From assembly GCF_964355755.1 (NCBI RefSeq), contig NC_092671.1, forward strand, positions 39,573,304-39,637,303: a stretch of 64,000 nucleotides of DNA, written 5' to 3'. Below are positions 23,650 to 35,823 of this stretch, piece after piece. Numbering within the stretch: the stretch's first letter is position 1; every line of letters begins with the position of its first letter. Source of the stretch: Antedon mediterranea. Its lineage: Eukaryota > Echinodermata > Crinoidea > Comatulida > Antedonidae. The notes beneath the pieces are model-generated. The model saw only the letters and a program-made list of their open reading frames with translations, searched no databases and was not told the DNA's origin. Both the position numbers and the translations under genes were made by a program.

Positions 23650-24548
23650 TATCGTGCTAACAAACATACATACATACATACATATAAATCAAAGAGCTGC
23701 ATAGGCAGGATATAGAAAAAAATCAAGATCAAATAAGTTAAAACTGCCTCAATATAGATTTATTTTAACGACATGTTTCGGGCATAGCCCATCATCAGGT
23801 GAAAAGAATTGTAACAAAGGATAACATATATAAGTCACAAAATTACATAATAAAACAAATCAGCCAATCAAAGATGTTAACAAACAAAAGGCATAGTTAT
23901 AAAGGCACGCCTCCAAAAGCTATGGTGTACAAAGCAGGAATGGTTGCTTATAAAGCAGGAAATTTAAAACAAAGACAAAAGCTTCAAGTGTAAATAATTG
24001 TTAATATGTGAATGTCTCTGGCAAAATTAATGTTTAAAGGATCTAAATTGTACATTTATGCCGGTAGGGGCAAGAGTGCCAAGCTTTACAATTATTCTTT
24101 CTTCTATAATTCTACGAGATGTCTCAGAACCATTACATACTTTAACACCAGAAATAGTAATATCCGAAAGAGAATGCTCATTATTACAAAAATGGGTGGC
24201 TACAGGTAATCCGGGAGTCTTTAGTTTAATAGACCTTAAATGTTCTACAAACCTATCACCTAACCTGCGTTTAGTTTCACCAATATAAAGCATATTACAT
24301 TTAGTACACGAAATACAATAAACTAGATTTCTAGTGGTGCACGTAATACGATCTGTGATAACATAATTACCAGAAGGTCCTACTATTTGGTTTGAACATG
24401 AAACGTAATTACATGTCGAACATCTATTTCTATTACATTTGAATGTTCCAGTTGATTCATTACCTTTGTACATACATACATACATACATACAAACAAAGT
24501 AAATACTATACTTGGCAAAATTCTTTTTGCCAAGTAACAAACAAACAC
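23650..24548 (-). mobile_element. Truncated Penelope-like element: GIY-YIG endonuclease domain plus 3' terminal region
   Basis: A minus-strand frame (stop at 24027) encodes a PLE-type GIY-YIG domain: a Cys-rich linker (CNRNRCSTCNYVSCSN), then LVYCISCTKCNMLYIGETKR, LGDRFVEHL, and a distal IIEERIIVKLGTLAPTGIN. The upstream part of this frame (above about 24470) runs through a CATA repeat and is not element sequence. Downstream at 23690-23830 is the noncoding terminus with ACATGTTTCGGGCATAGCCC, which on the minus strand forms a hammerhead-like motif. The RT domain is absent (5' truncation). The element sits within a SINE-like tail: TACA repeats flank it and CCTCCTTGGCGGAGG follows at about 24572. 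Confidence 0.85.
23763..23807 (-). ncRNA. Hammerhead ribozyme-like motif of the Penelope-like element
   Basis: The minus strand reads TTTTCAC, CTGATGA, TGGGCTATGCCC, GAAA, CATGTC, GTTAAAA. CTGATGA (23798-23792) and GAAA (23779-23776) are the conserved core boxes. GGGC/GCCC form stem II. The palindrome ACATGT gives the minimal stem III, with the expected cleavage C at 23770. TTTTCAC can pair with GTTAAAA as stem I with one mismatch. One extra U before stem II departs from the consensus, so activity is uncertain. PLE termini are known to carry such minimal type I hammerheads. Confidence 0.6.
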
Positions 24549-24599
24549 ACGCTACCGATTACAATCATATACCTCCTTGGCGGAGGTAAATAAATGTAT

Positions 24600-26290
24600 G
24601 TACTATCTGTAGATATAAAGAATATTAAGTATAAACATAATATTGTAAAAAATATAACAGAACTTTTATAATCAAGATACTGATTAATGGTGGCCCATCT
24701 CTTGTTTTGTTGTTGTTTTGTCCTTCATTATGTCAATTTTATTGACTAGATGGTACGCTCGCTTCGCTCGCGTACCATCTAGGTCGTGCCCACAGATGGT
24801 TCTCGAATACATAATAATTTCAGCGTTAAAAAACTGGCGATTTCAAATGTACGTACCGCAGGACAATAATACATGTCGTGTACAGGAACGAATAAATAGA
24901 CACTGTGATTTATGTACTCAACTAAAATTAGCACCCTATTACTTCCGAAAGAGAAACTTGTCACAAAATAAGACCAATTGTTTAAGTCAAATTTAAACAA
25001 ACTTAATTTGTGTTTTGTATGTAACATTAGGGTTGAGGGATGGGGAAGAGGATGGGTGCAAAGAGGAACAATGTTAAAATATATTCTTTATCCATTTAGT
25101 AACGAAATATTAATTGCTTTCATGTTTTACAAATAATATACCACTAAACACAGTAAAACATTGCGATGTAATACTTTGTTGAAACTATCACCGTCCTAGT
25201 CGATTGAAATAGTACAGCACATGTAACGATACATCACTACGACGTGTATATGTTTATAATATAATGTAAAACAATTTGTGAAAACCACCTCTATTCGGGG
25301 AAAATCATAAATTCGATTTAATCGTCAATAAATATTAAATTATCTAACTCAACTTAATTAGTAGGCCTAATGGTTTTCAATTGTTTCTTAGAGCCAATTC
25401 ATACTTAAGTTGGTTCCTACCCTACCCACCAAAGTTGTTCTGCGTTTAGGGCATGTGATGTACCGTAGGCCTATTCTCTATTGGTTTTACAACGCTACTC
25501 ATGCCAGTGAGGGAAAGGTGATGATGTGGGTGGTTTAACTGCAATAATAAAGATTTGTACATAATATACGGCGAGTGAAAACGTTAGCTCATTATCCGTT
25601 TAAAAAAAAATTATATCCAACCTCTGCAGCACAGATTGAAAACAAAAATGGATCGAATTTCGAGTATACAGTACTGTACTTTACGACGCCTGAGGGAATA
25701 GACACTTGTGAAACAGAGATTGGAATGTTCCATTCATCGCAAATCAATACATTTGTATAATCGTATATTTTTTAAGAAAATCGGCCTGTCTTCAACATTA
25801 TGATGCTGTACTCTAGCTGTTCAACCAGTTTTCAGCTATTAAAAACAATTATCGTAGGAGGAGATAGGAAAATGCGAAGCCTCCTCGTATTTTTGTGGCG
25901 GGTATTTTTCAAGATGGACATCCATTAGACAGTGTATACCACGATCGGAAAACACCCCTATTTGGGGCAAATCGTTGAACCTAAATTCGTTTTAATCGTC
26001 AATAACTAATTACCTAACTCAATTTAATTAGTAAACAGGGTTACATCAGATGGTTAAAATCAGTACCGAAAGTACGAACCAACTTTATATACCATCGAGT
26101 AGAAATTCTAGAAATAAACCGAGATTTACCGAATTTTGCCCTTACGTAAATTTATATATAGATGTATTACTTTTGCTATTTCAGTGCTATTGTTCATATT
26201 GTATATGAATGTATGTTAGTATGGGACAAACCCTCGATTAGCGAAAGCTATTTTTCTTTGCTCCAATTTGCCATTGGTAAATAACGAATC
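24600..26290. other. No gene seen; B-specific sequence with a hairpin and an internal duplication
   Basis: A hairpin at 24748-24780 has 10-bp arms AGATGGTACG / CGTACCATCT. A block at about 25270-25370 is repeated in diverged form at about 25945-26040 (both contain TTTAATCGTCAATAA and TCTAACTCAA-like or CCTAACTCAA text). The frames at 24718-24996 and 25575-25760 have no recognisable domain. Confidence 0.45.
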
Positions 26291-26327
26291 AGTTGTATAT
26301 TTATTATTTCAGTGTTATTGTTCGTAT

Positions 26328-26567
26328 TTAATGTATTTTTGAGTATGAAGCAAACCTTCGATTACCAAATGTTATTTTGTTTGTTCCATCCAAAGAATGA
26401 ACATCAACAGAAATAAAACACACAATTGGTTCCTTTTCTTCACCTCTGCTTTTCAGATGTGCTACAGTGTGTTCACATTCTTTCGCAAGAGCGTATACCA
26501 ATGATGAAATGCTGGAAAAAGTCATCAAACAAACTATAATGATAACAACAAAGTTATCTGTGGACAA
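26328..26567 (-). CDS. Small ORF, hydrophobic N-terminus (doubtful)
   Basis: 79 codons starting with a signal-like segment (FVVIIIVCLMTFSSISSLVY) followed by a charged tail. The matching region of copy A (7200-7380) is frameshifted, which argues against a conserved protein. No family is recognised. Confidence 0.15.
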   Translation of the reverse strand: MSTDNFVVIIIVCLMTFSSISSLVYALAKECEHTVAHLKSRGEEKEPIVCFISVDVHSLDGTNKITFGNRRFASYSKIH

Positions 26568-26639
26568 TATGTTTTGTGAAAAACAAGAATGTGAATATAG
26601 ACATCTGGACTACATTATATAAGAAGTTGACATGTAATG

Positions 26640-27196
26640 GACGGCACTTTCGTCTTCGAACCTTCAGGTTATGCTGCATCAAAGGTATGTACTATGTTGT
26701 TGTTTTAAACTAATATTGTTTCTAATTACAATAATAAATAGCTTATTATTTTACTATATTAATAATCATTAACAAAACAAGCTAACAGAAATTGGAATAG
26801 AGAAAACTGGGGATGTGTTATAATAATGTTATTATGTGACATTTTTTCTACATAGTTATTAACCATGGGGGTTAATATTAGAGTCACAAAACTATTGAAA
26901 AAAAAATGACATTCTGAAGATAATGATAATAAGGAGATATGTTCATCTCGGGAGAGTAGGGAGGATTGAGTGTTTTTGAAATAAAGTTAGAGTTCAAATA
27001 AAGTTTATTCGTACTGTTTTATTATTTTGATATGATTTGCCGACCCGAAAAGTTAGGGTGGGTTACTATGTTGAGGTGCCTAATTTAAGTTTAGTAATAA
27101 TAACCCACTACCCTAAAAATAATCAAAGAATAATAACCCAGGGTTACAATTAGAAGATTTACGGTTTTTCAGTAAAACAGACTCCTCCTCCCCTAT
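26640..27196. other. Single-copy founder of the 55-bp minisatellite and amylase B upstream flank
   Basis: At about 26650-26704 one copy of the 55-bp unit occurs between the same flanks as the 18-copy array of A. From about 26860 to 27196 the sequence is unrelated to the A flank. No gene or clear TATA box is seen. Confidence 0.7.
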
Positions 27197-27246
27197 GTGG
27201 GTAATGTTGTTATTTTATTAGGAAAAACTCTTATCTTAATTTTAGC

Positions 27247-30109
27247 ATGAAGTTCTTAGTATTTTTTGTACTAACCATTGGGTTGGTACTAGCGCAGAAA
27301 GACCCAAACTTTGCCGATGATCGAACTGTAATTGTTCACCTATTCGAGTGGAAATGGACAAGTATTGCCAAGGAATGTGAAAGGTAAACTATAACACGTA
27401 CCTATAAATAATATACGCACAATAAACAATTTATATCACAAAATATGTATAATCTATGGCCTACATGATACAGAATTGGTGTTATTAAACTAAATTTGAA
27501 CATAATCGTTATGGGTGTCAATAGCGAGTAAGTGGCCGAGCGGTTAAGACAGTTGAACCGTAATTAAGTAGCCATAACATCAGCAAGATTCGTGACTCAT
27601 GGTTCGGGTGGTAGAACAAGTCCTCTCGGATAAAGACTATAAACCGTATGTCCAGTGTACACATATAGTTCATGTGTATTTTGCATATTACTAGTACATC
27701 TTTCGAATCGAATAAGAGGGGTCACCCTGGGTGTACTAGTACACACATCAACTGATCATAACTGGGCTCATTGTGCAATTGGGTGTTTAGTTCACCACCT
27801 GCTGTTCACATCCTTCACTAATAAATATCTTAGTTAGAAGTTGAATAAAAAATGGAAACAAAAAATAACACTATTTGGTTATTTTATAAATTAATTAGGT
27901 TTTTGGGACCACATGGATTCGGAGGTGTCCAAATCTCACCACCAAACGAACATCGAATTGTCTACCAGCCCGACTGGGATCCAAATGTAAAACGCCCTTG
28001 GTATGAAAGCTATCAACCAATCAGCTACAAGCTTAAAACTCGACGCGGTACGCGTGACGAACTTATCGATATGGTGGAACGATGTAACAAGGCTGGCGTA
28101 AGAATCTACGCGGACGTTGTGGCCAACCATATGTGTGGAACTGATGCTGGTATTGGAACTGGTTCTGCAGATAGTACGTACGACACCTCACAATACTTAT
28201 TCTCTGGCGTGCCATTTTCTTCTGGTGATTTCAATGTCCCTCAGGGGAAGTGTAACAGCCACAATGACCAGATATCCAACTATGGAGATCCTGACCAGGT
28301 TTGTGTGCTTTAAATTAATGAATCATTTAGATAAAAAATTCTTGAATAATTACTAGTAGAAGTTGTATAGAACTTATAGTACAAACGATATGCAACAACG
28401 GTCTTTGTTTAACATTTTGTTATTCGTTCATACAGGTTAGAAATTGTAACTTAGTCGGGCTTATGGATCTCGATCTGTCAAAAGATTATGTACGTCAAAA
28501 AGTAGCCGACTATCTGAATGATCTGACATCTATTGGAATTGCTGGATTCCGTATAGATGCAGCCAAACATATGTGGCCAGCAGATTTCCAAGCCATTTTA
28601 GGTAAACTCAAGGACCTGCCAACAAGTTACTTCAATCCTGGCTCTCGTCCATTTGTTTACCAAGAGGTCATTGATCTAGGAGGCGAAGCCATCAGCTCTA
28701 CCGAATACACACACCTTGGTCGTGTTACAGAGTTCCGTTATGGTCGAGAGGTATCAGAAGCCTTCAGAGATGGAGGCAGTAATCATATATCAAATTACGA
28801 ACCATTTGGATCCGGCTGGAACAATATGGTGCCTGAAGGTGACGCACTAGCTTTTATTGACAATCATGATAACCAGAGAGGACATGGCGGTGGTGGACTA
28901 CTGGTAACACATGATGATGGTAAATACTACACACTTGCAGTAACGTATATGCTGGCATGGCCGTATGGTGTACCCCGTGTTATGAGTAGCTACGATTTCA
29001 CGACAGATTGGCAAGGTCCACCTTCAGATGGTAACTACGTAACCGATGACCCACCGATCATGCAAGATGGTAGCTGTGGCGGTGGCTGGGTGTGTGAACA
29101 TCGTTGGCGTGCAATCAAGAACATGGCAAAATGGAGAAACATTGCCGGTAATGAACCGGTGAAGAATTGGTGGAGTAATGATTACCAGCAGGCAGCTTTC
29201 TCTCGTGGAAGTAAAGCATTTGTTGCTCTCAATAGAGATTACAATCCAATCGATGCAAAACTTAATACTGGGCTTCCATCTGGAGAATACTGCGATCTAG
29301 CAAGAGGAGATTTTGATGACGCTAGTAAAACTTGTAGCGGGCCAACTGTCACAGTTGATAACGCGGGAAATGCCGACATCTACGTCGATAACAACTCCGA
29401 TGAGCCTGTACTCATACTCCATGTCGGTGCCATGGGTAAAGGTTGTTCTGATTGCGTTAATCCAACTTCTAAGCCCAATCCAACTTCTCCGCCAGACAAT
29501 GGTGGTGTAACATCTCCTGCCGGATCAAGTCGCACGGTAATATTTGTAAATAAACCTACAAGCAACGGTCAAGATTTATTCGTACGTGGCGGTATTGATC
29601 ACTCACGACGAACAGGATGTACATCGGAGGCGGAAACTAGCGCATGCGCACTACCGATTACACATCGTACAGGCGGCTCAAACGGTAAATACAACGCATG
29701 GAAAACAGGCGATATGCATCTTGATTGGTATGGAGCTGAGTACGGCCAAGGCAATTATAATGGCGACCATCCGGTTGGTTCTCCAATGGTTTGGACCACC
29801 AACAACCCCGGGCATGGTGGTAATGTTAACAAAGACGGGTATGGGTACACGGCTCTTAACCAATGGGGAGACCACTACTGGTTGCTGGACGTAGACATGG
29901 ACTGCAGTAAAACAGAGAATGGTTGGTTTGAGGTCAAAGCTTTCTTGAAGAACGGAGATGGTTGGGAGAGCGATCGCAACCAGGCATCAAGTTGTTCTGG
30001 AACTGCTGGTGGCAGCAAACCGTACACGACTGGCAATCATTTTGCACGATGTGGGTTTGTGAACGTATTCAACTACAATGACAATTCATGCCTTATCAAT
30101 AACTTTTAA
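27247..30109 (+). CDS. Alpha-amylase, copy B, full length with C-terminal extension (exons 27247-27383, 27899-28298, 28436-30109)
   Basis: Secreted GH13 alpha-amylase of 736 aa that hydrolyses internal alpha-1,4 bonds of starch and glycogen. The signal peptide is MKFLVFFVLTIGLVLAQ. Counting from Met, the catalytic residues are Asp220 (GFRIDAAKH), Glu256 (YQEVID) and Asp324 (FIDNHDN), in the spacing of animal amylases. Calcium-site ANHMCG and the chloride-type Arg in PRVMSSYDF are present. The C domain ends near residue 514. A Pro/Ser linker (NPTSKPNPTSPPDNGG) and a Cys-containing domain of about 190 aa follow (TVIFVNKPTSNGQDLFVRGG onward), an extension known from some invertebrate amylases whose role I do not assign. 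The introns are in the same positions as in copy A. AATAAA lies at 30130. The long third exon has no frameshift. Confidence 0.95.
27511..27815 (+). mobile_element. tRNA-derived SINE in amylase intron 1 (copy B)
   Basis: Box A GTGGCCGAGCGGTTAAGAC (27532-27550) is nearly canonical for a Leu/Ser-type tRNA head. A box B-like GGTTCGGGTGGTAGAAC and the body CTCTCGGATAAAGACTATAA follow. It is better preserved than its copy A partner. Confidence 0.75.
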
Positions 30110-31075
30110 ATTGCTTGTTAATTTAGAAAAATAAAAAGACAAATTTACCACACAAAAAAAATATAATAATGACAAAAATAAAATGATTTTATCAATTGCA
30201 TTAACATTATAATGACTTCTTTATTTCTATTGCTACAAACACGTATTTCTTGAACAATTTACTATATAATATCGAGTAGAATATTTTGATATTTTCTAAT
30301 TTTTCTCTTATGTATAGTAGAGGGTATCGCGTTCATATTTCAATAACCTCGGCTCTGCGCAAGTGTTTTTATATTTCAGTAATACCCGCCTTTACTACAT
30401 TTCAGTCGTCTGAATTTACTATTCACGTAAATGAAGTTCACTGACCATTCTAAAAAAAAACCAAACAAAACAAAAAAATAGTACGGTAAAAATATTCGGT
30501 AAAAAATAATATTCTATACGGTTCTATACGGTTTTATATACTATGCTAATTTTATGCGAACTTTAATTGTGATCGTTTTATTTTCCCAACATAATATTCT
30601 TTTCAATCATTAGGTCTCAACCACATACCCACGGATACTATATGACGTCATCCATGTACTTCCATAGGCAAACAAAATCTGAATGGAACACTCTGACACT
30701 GTGTATAGTTTGTCGTATTCGATTGGGAACTTTCATTGTCAACATAACGATTCGTTGAGTACTTTTTGTATTCGAATTATAAATTGTAAATGTGCTCAAC
30801 AGAAAATCATTCGAATAGAAAACGTTGAAAACGCAATCCTTTTGTTAAGAACAATCTCAATGCTCAAAATACTCCGTTAAATAAGTACTTAACGGAAACA
30901 CTGTACTCAACGGTAAAAGTTATTATGAATTAATGTGATGGGAATCTCAGATTATGGTCGTTAAGAAGGAACCCGTTTATGCAACTTGGGCCTAACCTAA
31001 CCTATCTATCTAAAGAGCTTCAACATTGCCCTAACCATTTAGGATGTCTACATCAAGTTTCGTAAAGCTTAGTTC
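30110..31075. other. Amylase B 3' flank; no gene seen
   Basis: 3'UTR with AATAAA at 30130-30135, then AT-rich sequence matching 11400-12570 of copy A without the 12108-12401 MITE. The short frame at 30683-30880 is unsupported. Confidence 0.55.
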
Positions 31076-31209
31076 CCATTGGACGCAAAGTAAGGACGTA
31101 AGCCGTAACGTAAGCGAATTGACCAATCACAAACGACAGTTCGAATAATCCATCGCTTTGATTGGTCAATTCGCAAGGGTGCGGCTCACGTCCTAGTGAG
31201 AACCAAGCT
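31076..31209. mobile_element. TIR MITE, copy B partner of 12577-12713
   Basis: Ends AGCTTAGTTCC / GAACCAAGCT with TAA on both sides. Same position relative to the inhibitor exon as in copy A. Confidence 0.8.
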
Positions 31210-32697
31210 TAAACAACTTACACGATAGTAGTTGTTATTGTCATCAACACACCCACAACCCTCTGCTGGCACACATCGTCCATTGGTGTCTAGGAACGTG
31301 TTTGTTTTTGGACATTGGCAGGATGGGACACAGGCAAGACAGAATGGGTAGATAGCGGTCAAGCGCTGCTGACAAGTAGCTGGACCACATGATGCTCCAC
31401 AGGCTACCGGAACTGGATCACATGGACAATCTAGTTTTAAAGATCACACGTTAAAATAATGTTCAGAAACTTTCTTTTAATATAAACTGACTAGACAACA
31501 TAATCATACATTTAATACATTACAATTTCACATAAAGTGTGGAACTGAATTATCAGTTTTTCTTTATCACAACACCCTGAACAAAAAAAAACATAATCTA
31601 CACACATTCAAAATATGTATTGGGGTTTCTACAAGTTGCACACAAAGAAGAACAATTTTATGAGTCAAATGATGGCTGTATCACGACTCATTTTAATAAT
31701 TCATTTATTAGTAAAAATATAAAAATATATATAAATTTTTTTCTTCAAAAGAATTGAAAATACTGGTATGAACTTTGACATACCAGGTGGTGGGATACAC
31801 GTGCACGTTTCACAGCCGTCTTCTTCTTTTTCAAAACCATATTCACATACTACAGGAACAATTCCACAATTCCTAGGCTCGCAGACTGGAACACAGCTAC
31901 ACGTTGGACAGCCGTCGTCGTCCAGTGCAATCTAACGGCTCTTCGCATTCCAGGATTGGGCATACGATGAACTCGTCGTCTACGCATTGACATATATCGC
32001 AGCCATTTTCATCTTGCTGGTAGCCATTATGGCAAAATATACCACAATTAAGAAGGTCTTTACAAGCACCTGGATAATTCAAAAAATATACCTTAAACAA
32101 TTTTAAGCCTTGTCTACACTATCAAACTTTATGTGACAAAAAATGTGATGTGCCCATATATGGACATGATGATGTCATATCACTACCATAGTTGGGTACG
32201 GTATATCACTACCATATTTGGGCACATCACACTTTGGGTTGACAATAAACGACGAGAGTGAAAAACTAGGAAACATAAGAATATTGGAAAAAATGTCGGT
32301 GTTTATCCGAATAAAAATGTCGGTAATGATGGCAATGATTACATTATGGTACTGTATATGATAACGAGACAGACACTTGGAAATGAGTACAGTGGATGCA
32401 ATGATGATGACGATACTGTTGCTGATGATTTAAAAAATAACTTTAAAAGACAACAACCTAATTCACAACAAAAATGTACAAAGAAAATAATTGAAAGCGT
32501 CCTTTGACATTTGTGTGTATCTACAGAAAGTGTATTTTCAGGAATAAAAGCAGTCACAAAAATGTTTAAAATATTCAATACTGTAGAATAAAACGAACAA
32601 AGGGAAAATAAGAGTGTTTAACGAAATAACGAAACTCACCAGCTTGTGAGACCAAAACAATAGTTGACAACAGAATTGAAAAAACGGCGGTGTTCAT
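31186..32697 (-). pseudogene. Antistasin/TIL-type inhibitor, copy B, frameshifted (exons 32697-32640, 32069-31784, 31430-31186)
   Basis: Same three-exon layout and splice sites as copy A, with the same signal peptide. Exon 2 is 286 nt instead of 294. Eight bases are lost near 31925, between short CACT repeats seen in copy A. The frame shifts after LDCT, reads GRRRLSNV and stops at 31897, removing the second and third antistasin repeats and the TIL domain. Exon 3 is still open if read in the original phase. A truncated secreted peptide with one antistasin repeat could be made; otherwise this is a pseudogene. Confidence 0.85.
32105..32248. mobile_element. MITE with TGTCTACACTATCAAAC end (copy B)
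   Basis: CTTGTCTACACTATCAAACT at the left and the shared internal ATATGGACATGATGATGTCA. Orthologous to 13616-13734, with a small internal duplication (GGTATATCACTACC). Confidence 0.75.
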
Positions 32698-33660
32698 GTT
32701 GACTCGAGAAAGTTTTAAATAATAAAATGGAAATTCAATCATCAATCATCTCCTTATATGTTGTTCTAACCAGGATCTAGTATTATCACTCTAGTATACC
32801 ACATCTTTTCTAGCTTAATATCTTAATATTCCTAAACACTAAGTGTATTACACACTAATTTCTCCATGATCGTATAGCCAGGAAAGTTTTAAGATTAAAA
32901 TTTGTGTAAAAGTAGATTAAACCTTCCTAATAAAATGCACTTGCTATGTCCGGTTCCGTAAAACAGATTAATTATCATCTTTTAGAGAAGCAAATCAAGG
33001 GTCATTGAAGATGTCTTATTATATTGTATTCTATGTATGCATATGTTACGAATGACTTTATTTGGAGAATAAAACTATATTTTCCGTATGATTTTAAAAC
33101 ACATCAAACCACTTTTTTAGGATGTTCACGGTATGTTCACGGTATGTAGCCTACAAAGAAGGCACCACTTGCTCCCTCTAAATACACATTGGGAACGGTT
33201 ACTGAATGTTAAAGAAGGGCTGTTTGATAGCCTTGGTTGAACGAGTAATACTGAGCCTAAATAATCTTTAATGAAATGTCCTACAATACAAAGGAGTTTT
33301 CAAATTCATTTTTTTCCATAATTTCATTTTCTAAAATCTAACAAATTCTAAATGTGTAGACATTCTTTATTACTATAGATTATTCAAAATGGTTTAAACT
33401 TTCAAAAAAAGTGTTTGGTGCCCTCTATATTATTGCAAATTCTACAAAGATGTCACATGTGTAGGTTATCTTTTAACAAACACAATTAACTTATGCTGTT
33501 AATTATTTTCTTTGAGTACTTTTCAACAATGTTAAAAGGTCGATTTGCATCTCCCTTCGGCAAAACCTTGCATAGAATGTTGTGGTATTGCTTTATAATT
33601 ATACAGACTAATTGACAATTTATAAATTTGCCATCACATTATTCAATTGTTCATTATTAT

Positions 33661-34505
33661 GAATTATCCCCATACTTTATTATATTACATATTCTTTTAT
33701 TTAAAATAACCAACATTTAGTTTAATAATTGTAAGCTGTCTGTGGTCGATTGCACTACGTACATTTTTAACATTTGACATCACACACTTTTTCCACACCT
33801 GTTCGTCTTGTACTGCCTGACACTCTCCCTACCACACCCTTTCTCTATATTTTATTGTGGACTGACATAATCAATTCTTATCGTTTCTCGTTTTAAAGAA
33901 GGAAGTATGGTTTAAGTATGTGAACTGATTTTACTTTAAAAAACGTTCATAAAGCGATGCATTCATTCTTGCTCCTTGGTATTATTTAAAACTAATTTCA
34001 GAATAAAAACGTGTTTAGCACATGTTTGGGTAGACCAACTAGCATAGGTGTTTAGCACATGTTTGGGTAGACCAACTAGCATAGGTGTTTAGCACATGTT
34101 TGGTCTTTTCTTGCCTTTATATATTTGTCTTCTTTGTATTTTATATGGCAGAAAATTGAATAAAAAAAGTACTACTGTTTATTTTATCAATGGTAACGAA
34201 ATGTATTTTAAAAAGTGATCAGGTACGGTATCATACTTGACTGTCGAATAACCAGATGTTACTCTAAAACCTAATGGCATATTTATGGCACTATCAATTG
34301 CACTAGATCCCCCACTACTTGCTCCTTCACATTGACTTTAGTATCAACATTTATGATTGATTATAACTCTGTTAATAAGTGACTTTATCATAGCAAATAT
34401 GATACCTTCATCCCTTGCAAATTCCTCTCTATTTTCCCCATAACGGTCGTATTCTCTACCAGCACGTTGCGTACGTATTACACTTCAAAATATTCGAAAA
34501 GCTGG
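33661..34505. other. Spacer between copy B and the His-rich gene cluster
   Basis: No gene seen. A 37-bp direct repeat (GTGTTTAGCACATGTTTGGG and following) occurs 2.5 times at about 34011-34106. Confidence 0.5.
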
Positions 34506-34510
34506 TGGTC

Positions 34511-34624
34511 CTATATAAAACAGAATCGTAGACTAGTTGACAGAAGTTATGATAGAACTTCTAGTTCTGTCATAGTTGAGATCAATAGTCTTCACTCACC
34601 GACGTGTTTGCAACAGTCAGCACG
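34511..34624 (+). promoter_or_regulatory. Core promoter and noncoding exon 1 of giant gene 1
   Basis: TATA box CTATATAAAA at 34511-34520. About 25-30 bp downstream begins a presumed exon containing GTTATGATAGAACTTC, ending at the donor CACG|GTAAGTTGAAC (exon end 34624). The intron would run to TATTCTTCAG at 35820, just before the coding exon. Promoter and first-exon text are shared with giant gene 2 (GTTATGATAGAACTTC on its strand). The exact transcription start is inferred. Confidence 0.7.
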
Positions 34625-35823
34625 GTAAGTTGAACAAGTATTTAATTTATTTCATTTCAATAAATATTTCAGTGTATTTAAAATAAATACCCCAGGGAAG
34701 AAGTATTTAAAAGCGATAATTAATAAATTATAGCAATCATATTTATTTGAAATTCATAGACAAATATGTATTAAAGTTTATCGTTTTGGAATAATAACCT
34801 CAAATTATGTTACCTCTCTTTATAATGATGAATGATAAAATAATATTAAACACTATGACATCCATATAGGTACAGGTATGTTATTATTTAGTCATTGCTT
34901 TAAGTACCATCTATACGAACAAATAATGAAGGTATGGGTGCAATCAGATGAAGTTTGCTATACATAGATTAGTCACAAAGTCATATATACCGATAAAACT
35001 ATTAACCATTACACTGTATTTCCAAACTTCTAGGCCTATTGAGTTTGTTACTCGTCTTTCGCAAGAATTATATTTTGTTATCTAAATAAATAACGATATT
35101 AAATCTCGTCGTAGCACGGACACCATTTGCAATTCATATTCTCTTTAGTTCGTTATGTTACTCATGTAGGCTTAGGCCTACGGTACTTATACCATTTTGT
35201 ATTCCATGAATTTTCAAATTTCTTCTCCAACATACTGATGTATTCAGACAAACATTTTAGCATAATAAATAAATACACAGGTTAATGTGTGTCTACACGA
35301 TACCTGATGGCTAGTTGATTTAAAAGTAACAAAACCATTGAAAGGGGTTTGACGTATCACAACCTTTTTTACACTGAAAGTTTTGGAAAATAAGGCAAAC
35401 AGAACCTTATACCAAAGCAAAAGTGAATCAGATCAGAGCGGACATTCGGACATTCGGACACAACATTTTAATATTATTATTAATATAATATATTAATAAT
35501 ATTATTAATATCAATGAATTACATAAACATTAATTATTTCTAATCAAACATCAAATGATAACAGCAAGCATTCGCATAAATATATCGGTATTTAATAACA
35601 GTCCTTATACCATCTTAACTTTAATATGTAGGCTATTATTGTACTGATTATTGATTATTATATTTTTATATGAGAAATGGTTCTCGAAACTCGAATTTCA
35701 GACTGTTTGTATCGTTATTTAATGCTTTGTTTATAATGTATCCGTATTTTTTAAATTATACATGAAAGTATTTATACAGTATTGTAACTTATTAATTAAT
35801 AATTGGTTTGTATTCTTCAGAAA

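Larger units (their letters stand above)
21068..33660 (+). repeat. Segmental duplication, copy B
   Basis: Partner of 5196-18295, in direct orientation. Copy B contains extra DNA at about 23240-24640 (SINE and Penelope-like element) and about 24750-26150, and lacks A's three arrays, LINE and extra MITE. It carries the full-length amylase and the frameshifted antistasin-like gene. Confidence 0.9.

Noticed and set aside
24718-25027. Pair of overlapping 80-90 codon frames
   Set aside because: No homology, no signal peptide, and they overlap each other in a transposon-rich insert specific to copy B.
27532-27620. Functional tRNA gene
   Set aside because: Box A is good but box B is altered and no cloverleaf forms; the SINE body follows.
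35803-35823. Upstream TTG start for giant gene 1
   Set aside because: It lies in the intron; the acceptor TATTCTTCAG ends at 35820 and ATG 35824 begins a clean signal peptide.
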